A stretch of 64,000 nucleotides of DNA from G963665085 sp963665085 (GTDB lineage Bacteria > Bacteroidota > Bacteroidia > Bacteroidales > JAAAOM01), in contig CAXXXS010000002.1 of the NCBI GenBank assembly GCA_963665085.2, positions 620,001 to 684,000 of the forward strand, written 5' to 3'. Below the pieces are notes generated by a model. That model had not been told where the DNA came from and made no database searches. It saw nothing but the letters and a program-made list of their open reading frames with translations. The number at the start of each line of letters is the position of its first letter. The first letter of the stretch is position 1. Both the position numbers and the translations under genes were made by a program. Shown piece after piece: positions 54,228 to 62,847 of the stretch.

Positions 54228-55583
54228 CTAATCAACCAGGTTTATCCCTGTATAATTAAATGGTGTAATCTGTTTTAATTCCTCTTTAATTTCATTTGAC
54301 ACGTTTAAACCATCAATAAACAGATGGATACTCTTCTTATCTATCTTATCGTTTGTTCGTGTTAAACCTAAAAGAGCTTCGTAAGGATTTGGATATCCTT
54401 CCCTTCTAAGGATTGATTGGATACCTTCTGCAACAACACTCCAATTTTTTTCTAAATCTTTTTCTAAAGCAGGAAGATTTAAAAGCAACTTATCAAATCC
54501 TTTGATTAATGATTTGAGAGCAATTTCTGCATGGGCAATAGGAACACCTACATTTCTCAAAACTGTTGAGTCTGTTAAATCTCTTTGTAACCTAGATATT
54601 GGAAGCTTTGCAGACAGATGTTCAAAAATAGCATTTGCTATTCCCAGGTTGCCTTCTGCATTTTCAAAATCAATAGGATTTACTTTATGGGGCATTGCGG
54701 ATGAACCTATTTCTCCTTTTTTAATCTTCTGCTTGAAATAATCCTGAGAGATATACGTCCAGATATCGCGGGAAAAATCTATTAATATTGTATTAATTCT
54801 TTTCAGGTTATCGAAAATTGTTCCCAACAAATCATAATGTTCTATCTGGGTTGTTGTTTGCGAACGAAGCAATCCCAATTTACCATTCACAAATTCATTT
54901 CCGAATTCAACCCAGTCAATTTTAGGATAGGTAACATGGTGCGCATTAAAATTACCTGTTGCCCCTCCAAATTTTGCCGGAATTGGCGAACCTTGAAGTA
55001 TTTTCAACTGGTTATCCAATCGCTCTTTAAATACTAGAATCTCTTTTCCCAGCTTTGTTGGTGATGCTGGCTGACCGTGTGTTCTTGCCAACATGGGAAT
55101 ATCTTTCCAATTTTCAATTGCTGATGTAAGCTGATCGATAAACTCATCAATCAACGGATTGTATACCGACTGCAAACAATCTTTTATTGAAAGTGGTACT
55201 GCAGTATTATTAATATCCTGTGATGTTAATCCAAAATGGATAAATTCTTTGAACTCACTAACTCCCAGCTTTTCAAATTCTTCTTTTATAAAATATTCTA
55301 CAGCCTTAACATCATGGTTTGTTGTTCGTTCTATCTCTTTTATACGTTTTGCATCATCGATAGAAAATTCCTGGTATATATTTCTTAAACCATCAAAATT
55401 ACTGCTATCGAAAGATTTTAGATTATCCAGAGGGATTTCACATAATGCGATAAAATATTCTATCTCAACCTTTACCCGATATTTTATCAATGCAAACTCA
55501 GAAAAATACTGAGACAAATCACTTGTTTTGCTTCTATACCTTCCATCTATCGGAGAGGTAGCTGTTAACTCATTTAAATTCAT
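54228..55583 (-). CDS. purB: Adenylosuccinate lyase
   Basis: Two steps of purine synthesis: SAICAR to AICAR plus fumarate and adenylosuccinate to AMP plus fumarate. The 451-residue protein has TNHDVKAVEYFIKEEF, FGLTSQDINNTAVPL, the LARTHGQPASPTKLGKE segment and the fumarase-superfamily signature GSSAMPHKVNPIDFENAEGN (about 291-310). Length and motifs match the E. coli-type enzyme. Confidence 0.97.
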   Translation of the reverse strand: MNLNELTATSPIDGRYRSKTSDLSQYFSEFALIKYRVKVEIEYFIALCEIPLDNLKSFDSSNFDGLRNIYQEFSIDDAKRIKEIERTTNHDVKAVEYFIKEEFEKLGVSEFKEFIHFGLTSQDINNTAVPLSIKDCLQSVYNPLIDEFIDQLTSAIENWKDIPMLARTHGQPASPTKLGKEILVFKERLDNQLKILQGSPIPAKFGGATGNFNAHHVTYPKIDWVEFGNEFVNGKLGLLRSQTTTQIEHYDLLGTIFDNLKRINTILIDFSRDIWTYISQDYFKQKIKKGEIGSSAMPHKVNPIDFENAEGNLGIANAIFEHLSAKLPISRLQRDLTDSTVLRNVGVPIAHAEIALKSLIKGFDKLLLNLPALEKDLEKNWSVVAEGIQSILRREGYPNPYEALLGLTRTNDKIDKKSIHLFIDGLNVSNEIKEELKQITPFNYTGINLVD

Positions 55584-55603
55584 CGTATCATTTTAATAAA
55601 ACA

Positions 55604-55634
55604 CAAAAATATAGCCTTTATTTACCAATTCAAA
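55604..55634 (-). promoter_or_regulatory. Promoter of purB, exact Bacteroidota consensus
   Basis: On the minus strand TTTG (55634-55631), 19-base spacer, TATTTTTG (55611-55604). The start of transcription would be about 15 bases before the ATG. Confidence 0.72.
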
Positions 55635-55726
55635 AAAACTGATTTTGAGAATTGTCAATATTAATACCAATCAGGATTTATTATATTACTTTTTTGTCTT
55701 ATTTTGAAGAAAAATTAGAATAGAAT

Positions 55727-57127
55727 ATGAAACGGCTTAAGTATATTTTTCTATTGACAATCATCACTTTTGTGAGTGTTTCGGCAATTAATGAAGGAAA
55801 TGATCCTGACAAAACCCTGGTTTATGTTTTTGACATAAAAGATGAAATAGCAAAACCAGTTTTTAGAACTACAGAGAATGCCATGGGTGAAGCCATGAAC
55901 ATGAAAGCCGATGTTATAATAATCCATATGAATACGTATGGCGGACTTGTTAATGTAGCAGATTCTATCCGCACAAAAATATTAAACAGTAAAATCCCTG
56001 TTTATGTATTTGTTGATAACAATGCCGCATCTGCCGGTGCACTTATTTCAATTGCAGCAGATAGCATCTATATGCGTCCGGGTGGAAACATTGGAGCAGC
56101 AACTGTAGTAAATCAAACCGGGGCTGCCATGCCCGACAAATATCAATCTTACATGCGCTCAACAATGCGTTCAACTGCTGAAGCACATGGAAAAGACACA
56201 ACAATTGTTGGCAATGACACTATAATAAAATGGCACCGGGATCCTTTAATTGCAGAAGCGATGGTAGATCCAAGAACTTACATTGAAGGGATTATCGACA
56301 CCGGAAAGGTTTTAACATTTACAACAGAAGAAGCTATTAAATATGGATATTGTGAAGGGGCTGCAAACACAATTGAAGAAGTTATTGATCTTGCCGGAAT
56401 AAAAAATTATGAAATTAAAAGATATACACCTTCGGCTTTGGATAAATTTATATTACTCCTTTTAAAACCGGCCATCCAGGGAATTTTGATCCTACTAATT
56501 ATCGGCGGCTTATATTTCGAGCTTCAATCTCCCGGTATAGGTTTTCCACTAGCTGCTGCTATAACGGCCGCCGTCTTTTATTTTATGCCCCTTTATCTTG
56601 AAGGCTTAGCCGAGAACTGGGAAATAATTATAGTAATAATCGGAATCGGCCTTATTGCTGTAGAAATATTTGCTATTCCGGGTTTTGGTATTGCTGGCAT
56701 TTCCGGTATTGTATTATTTGTGCTAGGCCTCACATTAAGTATGGTAGATAATTTTATGTTTGAAGTAGATGCTGTTGGAGCTTTTAATATGGTAACAAAA
56801 GCATTTCTTATTGTTGTTATAGCTGCTATTGTTGCTATTGTCGGCTCAATAATAGTAAGCAAACAATTATTTACTTCAAGTCCTTTTTCTTTTTTGGCGT
56901 TACAAACAACCCAGGAAACTGACAAAGGATTTGTAGGCATTGACCCAAAACAAAAAACTATTATTGGCAAAGAAGGTACTGCAATAACTGTATTACGTCC
57001 TGCTGGTAAAGTAAGTGTTGACGATGAAATTTATGATGCCATAGCAGAAGTAGGTTTTATCGACAAAGGCAGTAAAGTAAAAGTTACAAGAGATGAAGCC
57101 GGCCAAATCTTTGTGTTGAAAGTATAG
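55727..57127 (+). CDS. NfeD-family membrane protein with ClpP-like serine protease domain
   Basis: A 466-residue protein. Signal peptide (about 1-20), then a ClpP/crotonase-like protease domain (about 28-235) with NTYGGLV, the catalytic Ser in NNAASAGALISIAAD (about residue 103) and the Lys candidate in PDKYQSYMRSTMRSTAEAHGKD. Four or five membrane helices (about 250-385) and a C-terminal OB-fold NfeD domain (about 395-466, ending VTRDEAGQIFVLKV) follow. Such proteins partner stomatin/SPFH proteins in membrane quality control; no SPFH gene is adjacent here. Confidence 0.92.
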   Translation: MKRLKYIFLLTIITFVSVSAINEGNDPDKTLVYVFDIKDEIAKPVFRTTENAMGEAMNMKADVIIIHMNTYGGLVNVADSIRTKILNSKIPVYVFVDNNAASAGALISIAADSIYMRPGGNIGAATVVNQTGAAMPDKYQSYMRSTMRSTAEAHGKDTTIVGNDTIIKWHRDPLIAEAMVDPRTYIEGIIDTGKVLTFTTEEAIKYGYCEGAANTIEEVIDLAGIKNYEIKRYTPSALDKFILLLLKPAIQGILILLIIGGLYFELQSPGIGFPLAAAITAAVFYFMPLYLEGLAENWEIIIVIIGIGLIAVEIFAIPGFGIAGISGIVLFVLGLTLSMVDNFMFEVDAVGAFNMVTKAFLIVVIAAIVAIVGSIIVSKQLFTSSPFSFLALQTTQETDKGFVGIDPKQKTIIGKEGTAITVLRPAGKVSVDDEIYDAIAEVGFIDKGSKVKVTRDEAGQIFVLKV

Positions 57128-57130
57128 TCT

Positions 57131-57568
57131 ATGGAATGGGAAATCCGTGACTACCAACCTAAAGATTTTAATTCTGTCTCATCCTTTTGGAAAGAAATAG
57201 GCCTGGGAGGGGAAGAAAGAAAAGATTACCCGGAAGTAATACTTCACACATTAAAATTTGAAGGAAAACTTATTATCATTGAAAACAAAAAAAACGAAGA
57301 AATAATTGGCACCAGTTGGCTTACCTGCGATGGAAGAAGAATCCATATCCACCATTTCGGAGTAAATGAAAAATACCGACGAAAGGGATTTGGTAAATTA
57401 CTGGCAAAAGAATCTATAAAATACGCAAAAGAAAATGGCTATCAACTAAGGTTGGATGTCGAAAAAAATAATTTTATCGCAAAACGTATTTACGAATCCT
57501 TTGGATTTTATGCTTATACTGAATATGACATATACGTATTACGAGACATTAATAATGCGAACATCTAA
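57131..57568 (+). CDS. GNAT-family N-acetyltransferase
   Basis: A 145-residue GNAT enzyme. The acetyl-CoA-binding loop is in HHFGVNEKYRRKGFGKLLAKESIKYAKENG (about 76-105), with RRKGFGK as the P-loop-like RxxGxG/A motif. LRLDVEKNNFIAKRIYESFGF completes the fold. Substrate unknown. It starts 3 bases after the nfeD-like gene, so the two are probably co-transcribed. Confidence 0.88.
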   Translation: MEWEIRDYQPKDFNSVSSFWKEIGLGGEERKDYPEVILHTLKFEGKLIIIENKKNEEIIGTSWLTCDGRRIHIHHFGVNEKYRRKGFGKLLAKESIKYAKENGYQLRLDVEKNNFIAKRIYESFGFYAYTEYDIYVLRDINNANI

Positions 57569-57679
57569 AGGCTGTTTGATTTTTTCTAAGGCGAAACATA
57601 CGCACGCTCCTATTAATACATTAAGAACCTACAGATATATTTTAAATTAAAGACACATCTAAGATTTTATCTCACACTA

Positions 57680-58564
57680 TTAATTAATTTTATCTTTTTC
57701 ATTTAATGCCCCCAACAATTTAGGATTGAGACTATAAACAATACCCCACAGAGATGTAAAAGCTGTGATGATATAAAATAAAAAACTCAAGGCTACAGAA
57801 TGATTTATATCCAGGGCAAGCCACTCCGCCCCTATCAGGAAGGTTATTTCTCTTGAACCGATTCCTCCAATTGTTATAGGTAATACAGCAACAATTGACG
57901 ATATCAAAAACACAAAAAGATATTCCATTGTATGATCATATACTTTTAAAGAGTAAAGTATCATTAATGCTGATAGTGTTTGTAGAATCTGCACCCATAA
58001 CGATTGCAGGTTTGTTTTGAAAAACACTTTTACAAAATCTTTAAAAAAGCGTTTATAAACCCAGTACGCTACTCCTATTGACAAGGGTATTAACAACCAC
58101 GTGAAATATTTATAAACAAACGGGTATGTAATAAAATAAGAAAGTAAAACCGCCATACAGAATAATGCCAAAACACCAATAACCCTGTCAAGCATTACTG
58201 CCCAGAATATTTTTGACGTTTTAACATCGTAATGTTTGTTCAGGAGATAAATTTTATATCCATCGCCGCCAATTCCTCCCGGAAGGAAAAGGTTGTAATA
58301 CATTCCTAATAAATATAGTTTCAGATTAAAAATTTCTGATAGTTTTATTCCTATACTTTTTATGTAGCGGTTAAGCCTCACCGATGAAACAGCCTTAGAC
58401 AGCACAAAAAGAATCAAAGAGGCTATTAAAAGAAGAATATTTGCTTTCTGTGCTGTTTGCCACAGCTCTTTTACATCAATCTTATGGAAAACATAATAAA
58501 GAGCAGCTACAGAAATGGCGAGTTTCAGGAAAAGCTTACCAAACTTAACTAATTTCTTATTCAC
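57680..58564 (-). CDS. LPG synthase TM/UPF0104-family membrane protein
   Basis: A 294-residue flippase-domain-like protein with about seven or eight membrane helices. KAVSSVRLNRYIKSIG and YNLFLPGGIGGDGYKIYLL (about 91-109) are the family signature, and PITIGGIGSREITFL lies near the C-terminus. It lacks the soluble lysyl-transferase domain of MprF. It overlaps the glycosyltransferase gene upstream by 8 bases; together they may make and move a glycolipid. Confidence 0.88.
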   Translation of the reverse strand: MNKKLVKFGKLFLKLAISVAALYYVFHKIDVKELWQTAQKANILLLIASLILFVLSKAVSSVRLNRYIKSIGIKLSEIFNLKLYLLGMYYNLFLPGGIGGDGYKIYLLNKHYDVKTSKIFWAVMLDRVIGVLALFCMAVLLSYFITYPFVYKYFTWLLIPLSIGVAYWVYKRFFKDFVKVFFKTNLQSLWVQILQTLSALMILYSLKVYDHTMEYLFVFLISSIVAVLPITIGGIGSREITFLIGAEWLALDINHSVALSFLFYIITAFTSLWGIVYSLNPKLLGALNEKDKIN

Positions 58565-59507
58565 CCTTTAATATTTTTTTGATACGATATGGCGTTTTTC
58601 TTTGAGACTCATAATAGGTACGCATCTGCATTTCGGCCATTATACCAATTGTAATAAGTTGAATTCCTCCCAGTGTTAACAACACACCCAGCATCAACAA
58701 AGGTTTTCCCCAAATATCCTGGCCTAAAATTTTAAGAATTACAAGGTAAATATTAATTAATGCTCCAATGCTAAAAGTAAAAATGCCCAGTGTACCGAAA
58801 ATATGCATCGGCTTTTGCATGTACTTCTGGAAAAACACCATAAGTAATAAATCACTCATTACTTTAAACGTCCGGTTTATACCGTATTTTGATTTACCAT
58901 AAATACGCGGATGATGTTTCACAGGAACCTGCACCATAGTTGCCCCTTGGAGAATAGCCAACACCGGGATAAAACGATGCAACTCACCATAAAGTCCAAG
59001 ATTTTTAGCTATATCTTTTCTAAAAACACGAAGCGTACAACCATAATCCTTCATTTTAACACCGGTTGATTTACGAATTAAAAAATTAGCAAACTTACTA
59101 GGTAACTTTCTTGAAAAAGCTTTATCCTGCCTGTTTTCCCGTTCTCCGGCAACTACATCCCAATCCTCATCAATGAGTTTATTAAGCATCATGGGAATAT
59201 CTTTCGGATCATTTTGTAAATCGCCATCAAGGGTAATAATATATTCTCCGGATGCATGATCGATACCAGCAGCTATGGCAGAACTCTGACCATAGTTACC
59301 TGCAAAATTAATCCCTATAAAATGCGGATTTGATCTATTTAGCTCTATCATCTTTTTCCAGGTAGAATCTGTTGAACCATCATTAACCATGATGACTTCG
59401 TACTTATAATTTTCTGCTTCCATTACTTCTGTAATAGCAGCAGCCAATTTTGTAATATTTTCTTCTTCGTTATAGAAAGGAACAACTACTGAAATTATTT
59501 CGTTCAT
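58557..59507 (-). CDS. Family 2 glycosyltransferase, polyprenyl-phosphate type (GtrB/DPM1-like)
   Basis: A 316-residue enzyme. The GT-A domain (about 1-230) has VVVPFYNEEENI, YEVIMVNDGSTDST, the DXD-like ITLDGDLQNDPKDIP (about 90-104) and VKMKDYGCTLRVFRKDI. Two C-terminal membrane helices (about 235-300) match undecaprenyl-phosphate glucosyl or mannosyl transferases. It likely makes a polyprenyl-phosphate sugar for cell-envelope glycosylation. Confidence 0.93.
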   Translation of the reverse strand: MNEIISVVVPFYNEEENITKLAAAITEVMEAENYKYEVIMVNDGSTDSTWKKMIELNRSNPHFIGINFAGNYGQSSAIAAGIDHASGEYIITLDGDLQNDPKDIPMMLNKLIDEDWDVVAGERENRQDKAFSRKLPSKFANFLIRKSTGVKMKDYGCTLRVFRKDIAKNLGLYGELHRFIPVLAILQGATMVQVPVKHHPRIYGKSKYGINRTFKVMSDLLLMVFFQKYMQKPMHIFGTLGIFTFSIGALINIYLVILKILGQDIWGKPLLMLGVLLTLGGIQLITIGIMAEMQMRTYYESQRKTPYRIKKILKGE

Positions 59508-59532
59508 GTTTTTTGCCTGTATTTTGAGGCGA

Positions 59533-59540
59533 CAAACCTA
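59533..59540 (-). promoter_or_regulatory. -7 box before the glycosyltransferase gene
   Basis: Reads TAGGTTTG on the minus strand, an exact TAnnTTTG match about 26 bases before the start codon. A TTG lies about 16 bases further upstream, a poor spacing. Confidence 0.45.
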
Positions 59541-59700
59541 CATATTTTCAAGTTAACAACATTAAATTTTATAAATTGATTTAGCTATTTCAAAGTAAAA
59601 TACCTTCAAATACAGACTCTTTATTTATATTGACTTAATTAAAGATGAATATCTTTACTGATAACCTTATTTTACTACACAGATAAAAAAGATCAATTAT

Positions 59701-60153
59701 ATGGTACATTTAGTTTATTGCGATGATAAAGAAAAAGTCCTGGAAAAAATCCTTGCCGGGACAAAAACAATGATTGTAAGAGGTGCTGCCGGAAGAAAAA
59801 TTCCACATAGCAGGGTTTTTGAAGGCGAGACACTATACTTCATAAAAAAAGGAAGCAAAAAAATTCTAGCAAAAGCAGTGGTAAAATCCGTACAAAATTT
59901 CACAAAATTATCCCCAGAAGAAATAGATTCAGTTTTTGAAAAGAATCAAAAAGAACTAGACCTATCGCCAAAACAAAGACAACGCTGGCATAAAAAATGT
60001 CTTTGTCTTGTCGAATTTCAAGATTTAGAAAAGATAGAACCATTGGACTTCGACCATCAAAAAAACATGGATGATTGGTTGATTATTGGAAAAATTGAAG
60101 ATGTAGTTGTTGGTACAAGTATACCCTATAATTATGAAAAGTCACGATTATAG
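59701..60153 (+). CDS. ASCH/PUA-like domain protein
   Basis: A 150-residue protein. EKILAGTKTMIVRGAAGRKIP and EGETLYFIKKGSKKILAKAVV (about 38-58) suggest an ASCH or related PUA-fold nucleic-acid-binding domain. The C-terminal part is basic then acidic. Function unknown. It is an isolated gene, 193 bases from the divergent glycosyltransferase gene. Confidence 0.55.
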   Translation: MVHLVYCDDKEKVLEKILAGTKTMIVRGAAGRKIPHSRVFEGETLYFIKKGSKKILAKAVVKSVQNFTKLSPEEIDSVFEKNQKELDLSPKQRQRWHKKCLCLVEFQDLEKIEPLDFDHQKNMDDWLIIGKIEDVVVGTSIPYNYEKSRL

Positions 60154-60334
60154 AGAAACACGATGACTGGGCTAAGTGGATAAGAACGGGTTGTGTATAA
60201 ATAAGGTACTTTTAGCACAATCATTCCACTTCTCTTCATAAAGCTTACACCTGATAGTATTTTTCACAAATCGTATAAATTTTGTGATAATTGTCTATAT
60301 TTAGGCAAAAATTACCATAAACCGTTCATACTTT

Positions 60335-60706
60335 ATGCAAAACAACCATAACAGAATAATCAATCAATACAATCTAAATAAGATATTAGCATTTTGCAAA
60401 AGAATTATATCCGATTATATCGCAATAGCCCCCTACAGAAAAATCATCCACGACCATGGCGCAATGGCCATCGACCACAAAAAAATCATTCACGACTATA
60501 AATTAATCACAGCCGACCATAGAGCAACCATCGCCGACTATGGAAAAATCATCCACGACCATGGAGCAATCATTGCCGACCACAAAAAAATCATTGCAGA
60601 CTGTTCGGTAATTACTCATCAAGGGTGTTTCGTTATTAAATTACATCAAACAATATTTTTTTATTTACATAAACCAACGTTTAATTTTAAATTTTTTAGA
60701 TTATGA
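60335..60706 (+). CDS. Heptad-repeat ORF of uncertain coding status
   Basis: A 123-codon ORF whose centre (nucleotides 60440-60603) is built from a degenerate 21-bp unit, giving seven-residue repeats like IIHDHGA, IIADHKK and TIADYGK. The N-terminus is Asn-rich and the C-terminus after the repeats is hydrophobic and aromatic. The repeat section is visibly richer in G+C than its surroundings. Its stop overlaps the start of the next gene (ATGA), which supports coding, but the repeat could equally be a non-coding element that happens to stay open. I do not recognise a function. Confidence 0.45.
   Translation: MQNNHNRIINQYNLNKILAFCKRIISDYIAIAPYRKIIHDHGAMAIDHKKIIHDYKLITADHRATIADYGKIIHDHGAIIADHKKIIADCSVITHQGCFVIKLHQTIFFYLHKPTFNFKFFRL
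60440..60603 (+). repeat. 21-bp degenerate tandem repeats
   Basis: About eight units of 21 bp. The 20-mer AAAATCATCCACGACCATGG occurs at 60440 and again at 60545, exactly five units apart. Confidence 0.8.
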
Positions 60707-61353
60707 GAGACAAATCACTTGAGAGCAAATTATTATTTGCACAAAACGCCATTAGTAATGCACTAAACAACGAACCAATAACCACGGCAATGAATGTTTA
60801 TGGATATGGAGAAACCCGTTTAAATGAAGGTATGGCATTGTACACTTCAGCATCAGGCTTACACAAAAAACAGAAAAAAGAATATGGTGAGCAATATGCA
60901 GCTACAGACGCACTCTACATGGCCAGGGCCGAAGCCAATGCTGATTATATTGTACACCTCAACATTGCACGGATAGCATTAAAAGACAACCGTAGTGCTG
61001 ATGAAAGCCTTCAACTAAATGGAAAGAGAAAAGAAAGCCTCTCTGGTTGGTTGGAACAATGTAAAGCATTTTATAACAATATGCTCACCACGCCAGACTA
61101 TTTAACTGCCATGGCAGCTTTTAACATCACCACGGATAAATTAGAAAGCTCAAAAACCAAAATGTTAGATGTTGAAACCAAATACAACCAGCAGTTAAAA
61201 GAAACTGGTGAAGCACAAAATGCCACCAAAATTCGTGATACTGCATTTGACAAGATGCAGGAATGGATAGCTGATTTTATATCCATTGCCCGCATTGCAT
61301 TGGCCGGTACGCCCCAGTATCTTGAAATGCTGGGAATTGTAGAACCTTCATAA
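60703..61353 (+). CDS. Helical protein of unknown function
   Basis: A 216-residue protein without signal peptide or membrane segments. It is predicted mainly helical, with MNVYGYGETRLNEGMALYTSASGLHKKQKKEYG near the N-terminus and TPQYLEMLGI at the C-terminus. It is compositionally ordinary and clearly coding. I recall no named family with certainty; similar proteins seem to exist only in Bacteroidota. The ATG overlaps the stop of the repeat ORF. Confidence 0.65.
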   Translation: MRDKSLESKLLFAQNAISNALNNEPITTAMNVYGYGETRLNEGMALYTSASGLHKKQKKEYGEQYAATDALYMARAEANADYIVHLNIARIALKDNRSADESLQLNGKRKESLSGWLEQCKAFYNNMLTTPDYLTAMAAFNITTDKLESSKTKMLDVETKYNQQLKETGEAQNATKIRDTAFDKMQEWIADFISIARIALAGTPQYLEMLGIVEPS

Positions 61354-61816
61354 AAACTATAACATGATAACTAAGAGGTAATCAAAAAAAGCGAAGATTT
61401 TAAACATAACCAGATTCTACAAAACCTGGAATGTAGTTGTCAATTATTTACAATTTCCTAACAGCGTCGCTTTAAAGGAGCCTCTTAGTTATTTAATAAA
61501 TCTTTAAATTATAACCTATCATGAAAAGAATATTAACAGGTGTGTTTTTATTAGCTACACCTTTATAAAATACATTTCCTTATTTATCGTTAAAAATCGT
61601 TAAATAATTGTATCCTAATTGTTTTATAAAACCCGAACATCTATATTTGAGCCGGGTAAAAATTAGCCTATACAACTAATTTTGTTTTGCTTTTATTAAC
61701 TCATCGCTGCATCTACCTTTTAAAAATATAAATTGGAATGTATTTTGATTGAAATTTATCTTCGAATTAACTAATCAATAGACTCCAATTTTCCATAGTA
61801 ATACTATTTCTATAAC
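61354..61816. other. Intergenic region with a long-range inverted repeat and a truncated leader
   Basis: TAACTAAGAGG (61368-61378) and CCTCTTAGTTA (61481-61491) form a perfect 11-bp inverted repeat 102 bases apart. A 15-codon signal-peptide-like reading frame follows (see 61521-61568). The remaining 250 bases to the next gene hold nothing recognisable. Confidence 0.65.
61521..61568 (+). pseudogene. Truncated leader of an exported protein
   Basis: ATG followed by MKRILTGVFLLATPL and a stop. This looks like the first part of a Sec signal peptide with no mature protein behind it. Downstream frames give no continuation that I can see, so it is probably a gene remnant. A chance ORF is possible at this length. 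Confidence 0.4.
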
Positions 61817-62653
61817 ATGAAACAGATTGAAACTTTACACTTATTTCCCCCATTAACAGAAGAATTACTAAAGCTATTGAGAGATCTTGATGCTTCTGAC
61901 TGGTTGAAACCTTCACCTATCAAAGACAGGACTGTTAAAGATTTGGTCTCTCATCTCATTGATGGCTCTATGAGAAAATTATCAATGCAAAGGGATCATT
62001 TTATCGATAATTCAAATGCCCTGGATATTAATTCCTACAACGATTTAGTAAATCACATACAAAAACTTAATAGAGACTGGATTGAAGTTACACGCAGATT
62101 AAGTCCTGTTTTCCTTTTAGATTTACTTGAATATTCAGAAAACCAATTTTATGATTTTTTAATTACCCTTAATCCAAATGACAAAGCTATTTTTTCTGTA
62201 GCATGGGCTGGAGAAAATGAATCTGAAAATTGGTTCGATATAGCCAGGGAATATACTGAAAAATGGCATCATCAAATGCAAATCAGGTTAGCCCTTGACA
62301 AACCGATTCTATTAGAACCCAAATATACAGAACCACTCTATGATACATTTATGCTTGCTTTGCCTTATTTGTATAGAGACATTACTAATTTGCAAAATAC
62401 CGATAGAATAAAAATTAGCCTGACCGGTAGGTTAGAAAAAAGTTGGGTTATTGAGAAGAGAGCGGAAAAATGGATTTTTATTAATCCAAAAAGTGAAGGA
62501 TTGCATACATTAGTTGAGATACCGGATGATATAGCCTGGATACTTTTCACAAATACGGATAGAGAAAAAGAGAAATACAAATCTCAAATTGACATCATTG
62601 GAGATAAATCTATTGGTTATCGATTGTTGGATTTCGTGACTGTAATGAGTTGA
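61817..62653 (+). CDS. DinB-like/mycothiol-dependent maleylpyruvate isomerase N-domain protein
   Basis: A 278-residue protein. The N-terminal half (about 1-165) has the four-helix DinB/MDMPI pattern with metal-ligand candidates His in LVSHLIDGS (about 50) and in EYTEKWHHQMQIRLAL (about 156-157). The C-terminal half is an alpha/beta domain ending in VEIPDDIAWILFTNTDRE. Such proteins are metal-dependent thiol transferases or isomerases; the substrate is unknown. Confidence 0.75.
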   Translation: MKQIETLHLFPPLTEELLKLLRDLDASDWLKPSPIKDRTVKDLVSHLIDGSMRKLSMQRDHFIDNSNALDINSYNDLVNHIQKLNRDWIEVTRRLSPVFLLDLLEYSENQFYDFLITLNPNDKAIFSVAWAGENESENWFDIAREYTEKWHHQMQIRLALDKPILLEPKYTEPLYDTFMLALPYLYRDITNLQNTDRIKISLTGRLEKSWVIEKRAEKWIFINPKSEGLHTLVEIPDDIAWILFTNTDREKEKYKSQIDIIGDKSIGYRLLDFVTVMS

Positions 62654-62678
62654 AAATTGAAATGTATACGATTTATAA

Positions 62679-62731
62679 GCGGATCAGCATAGCTTATAAC
62701 GATTAGCAGCATGATCCGCAAGGGATTGCGG
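62679..62731. repeat. Palindromic element (two overlapping hairpins)
   Basis: GCGGATCA (62679-62686) pairs with TGATCCGC (62712-62719), and CCGCAA (62716-62721) pairs with TTGCGG (62726-62731) over GGGA. The two stems share CCGC, so only one can form at a time. It lies after the DinB-like gene and is unusually G+C-rich for this region. It may be a dispersed intergenic repeat of this genome. Confidence 0.65.
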
Positions 62732-62847
62732 CCCTTCCACCCATCAATGTATGATATGACATTATTTATAGCGGAGAACTACATTTCGTAAATCACAAAA
62801 AACCTTATCAGCTATACTGTGTGTTACCTGTTGGGCTTTTTTGTGTT

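Noticed and set aside
54047..54235. 62-codon minus-strand ORF with a GERGIRTPG-like segment
   Set aside because: It is the antisense of the tRNA-Ser gene and its terminator. Such translated tRNA ORFs are a well-known annotation artefact.
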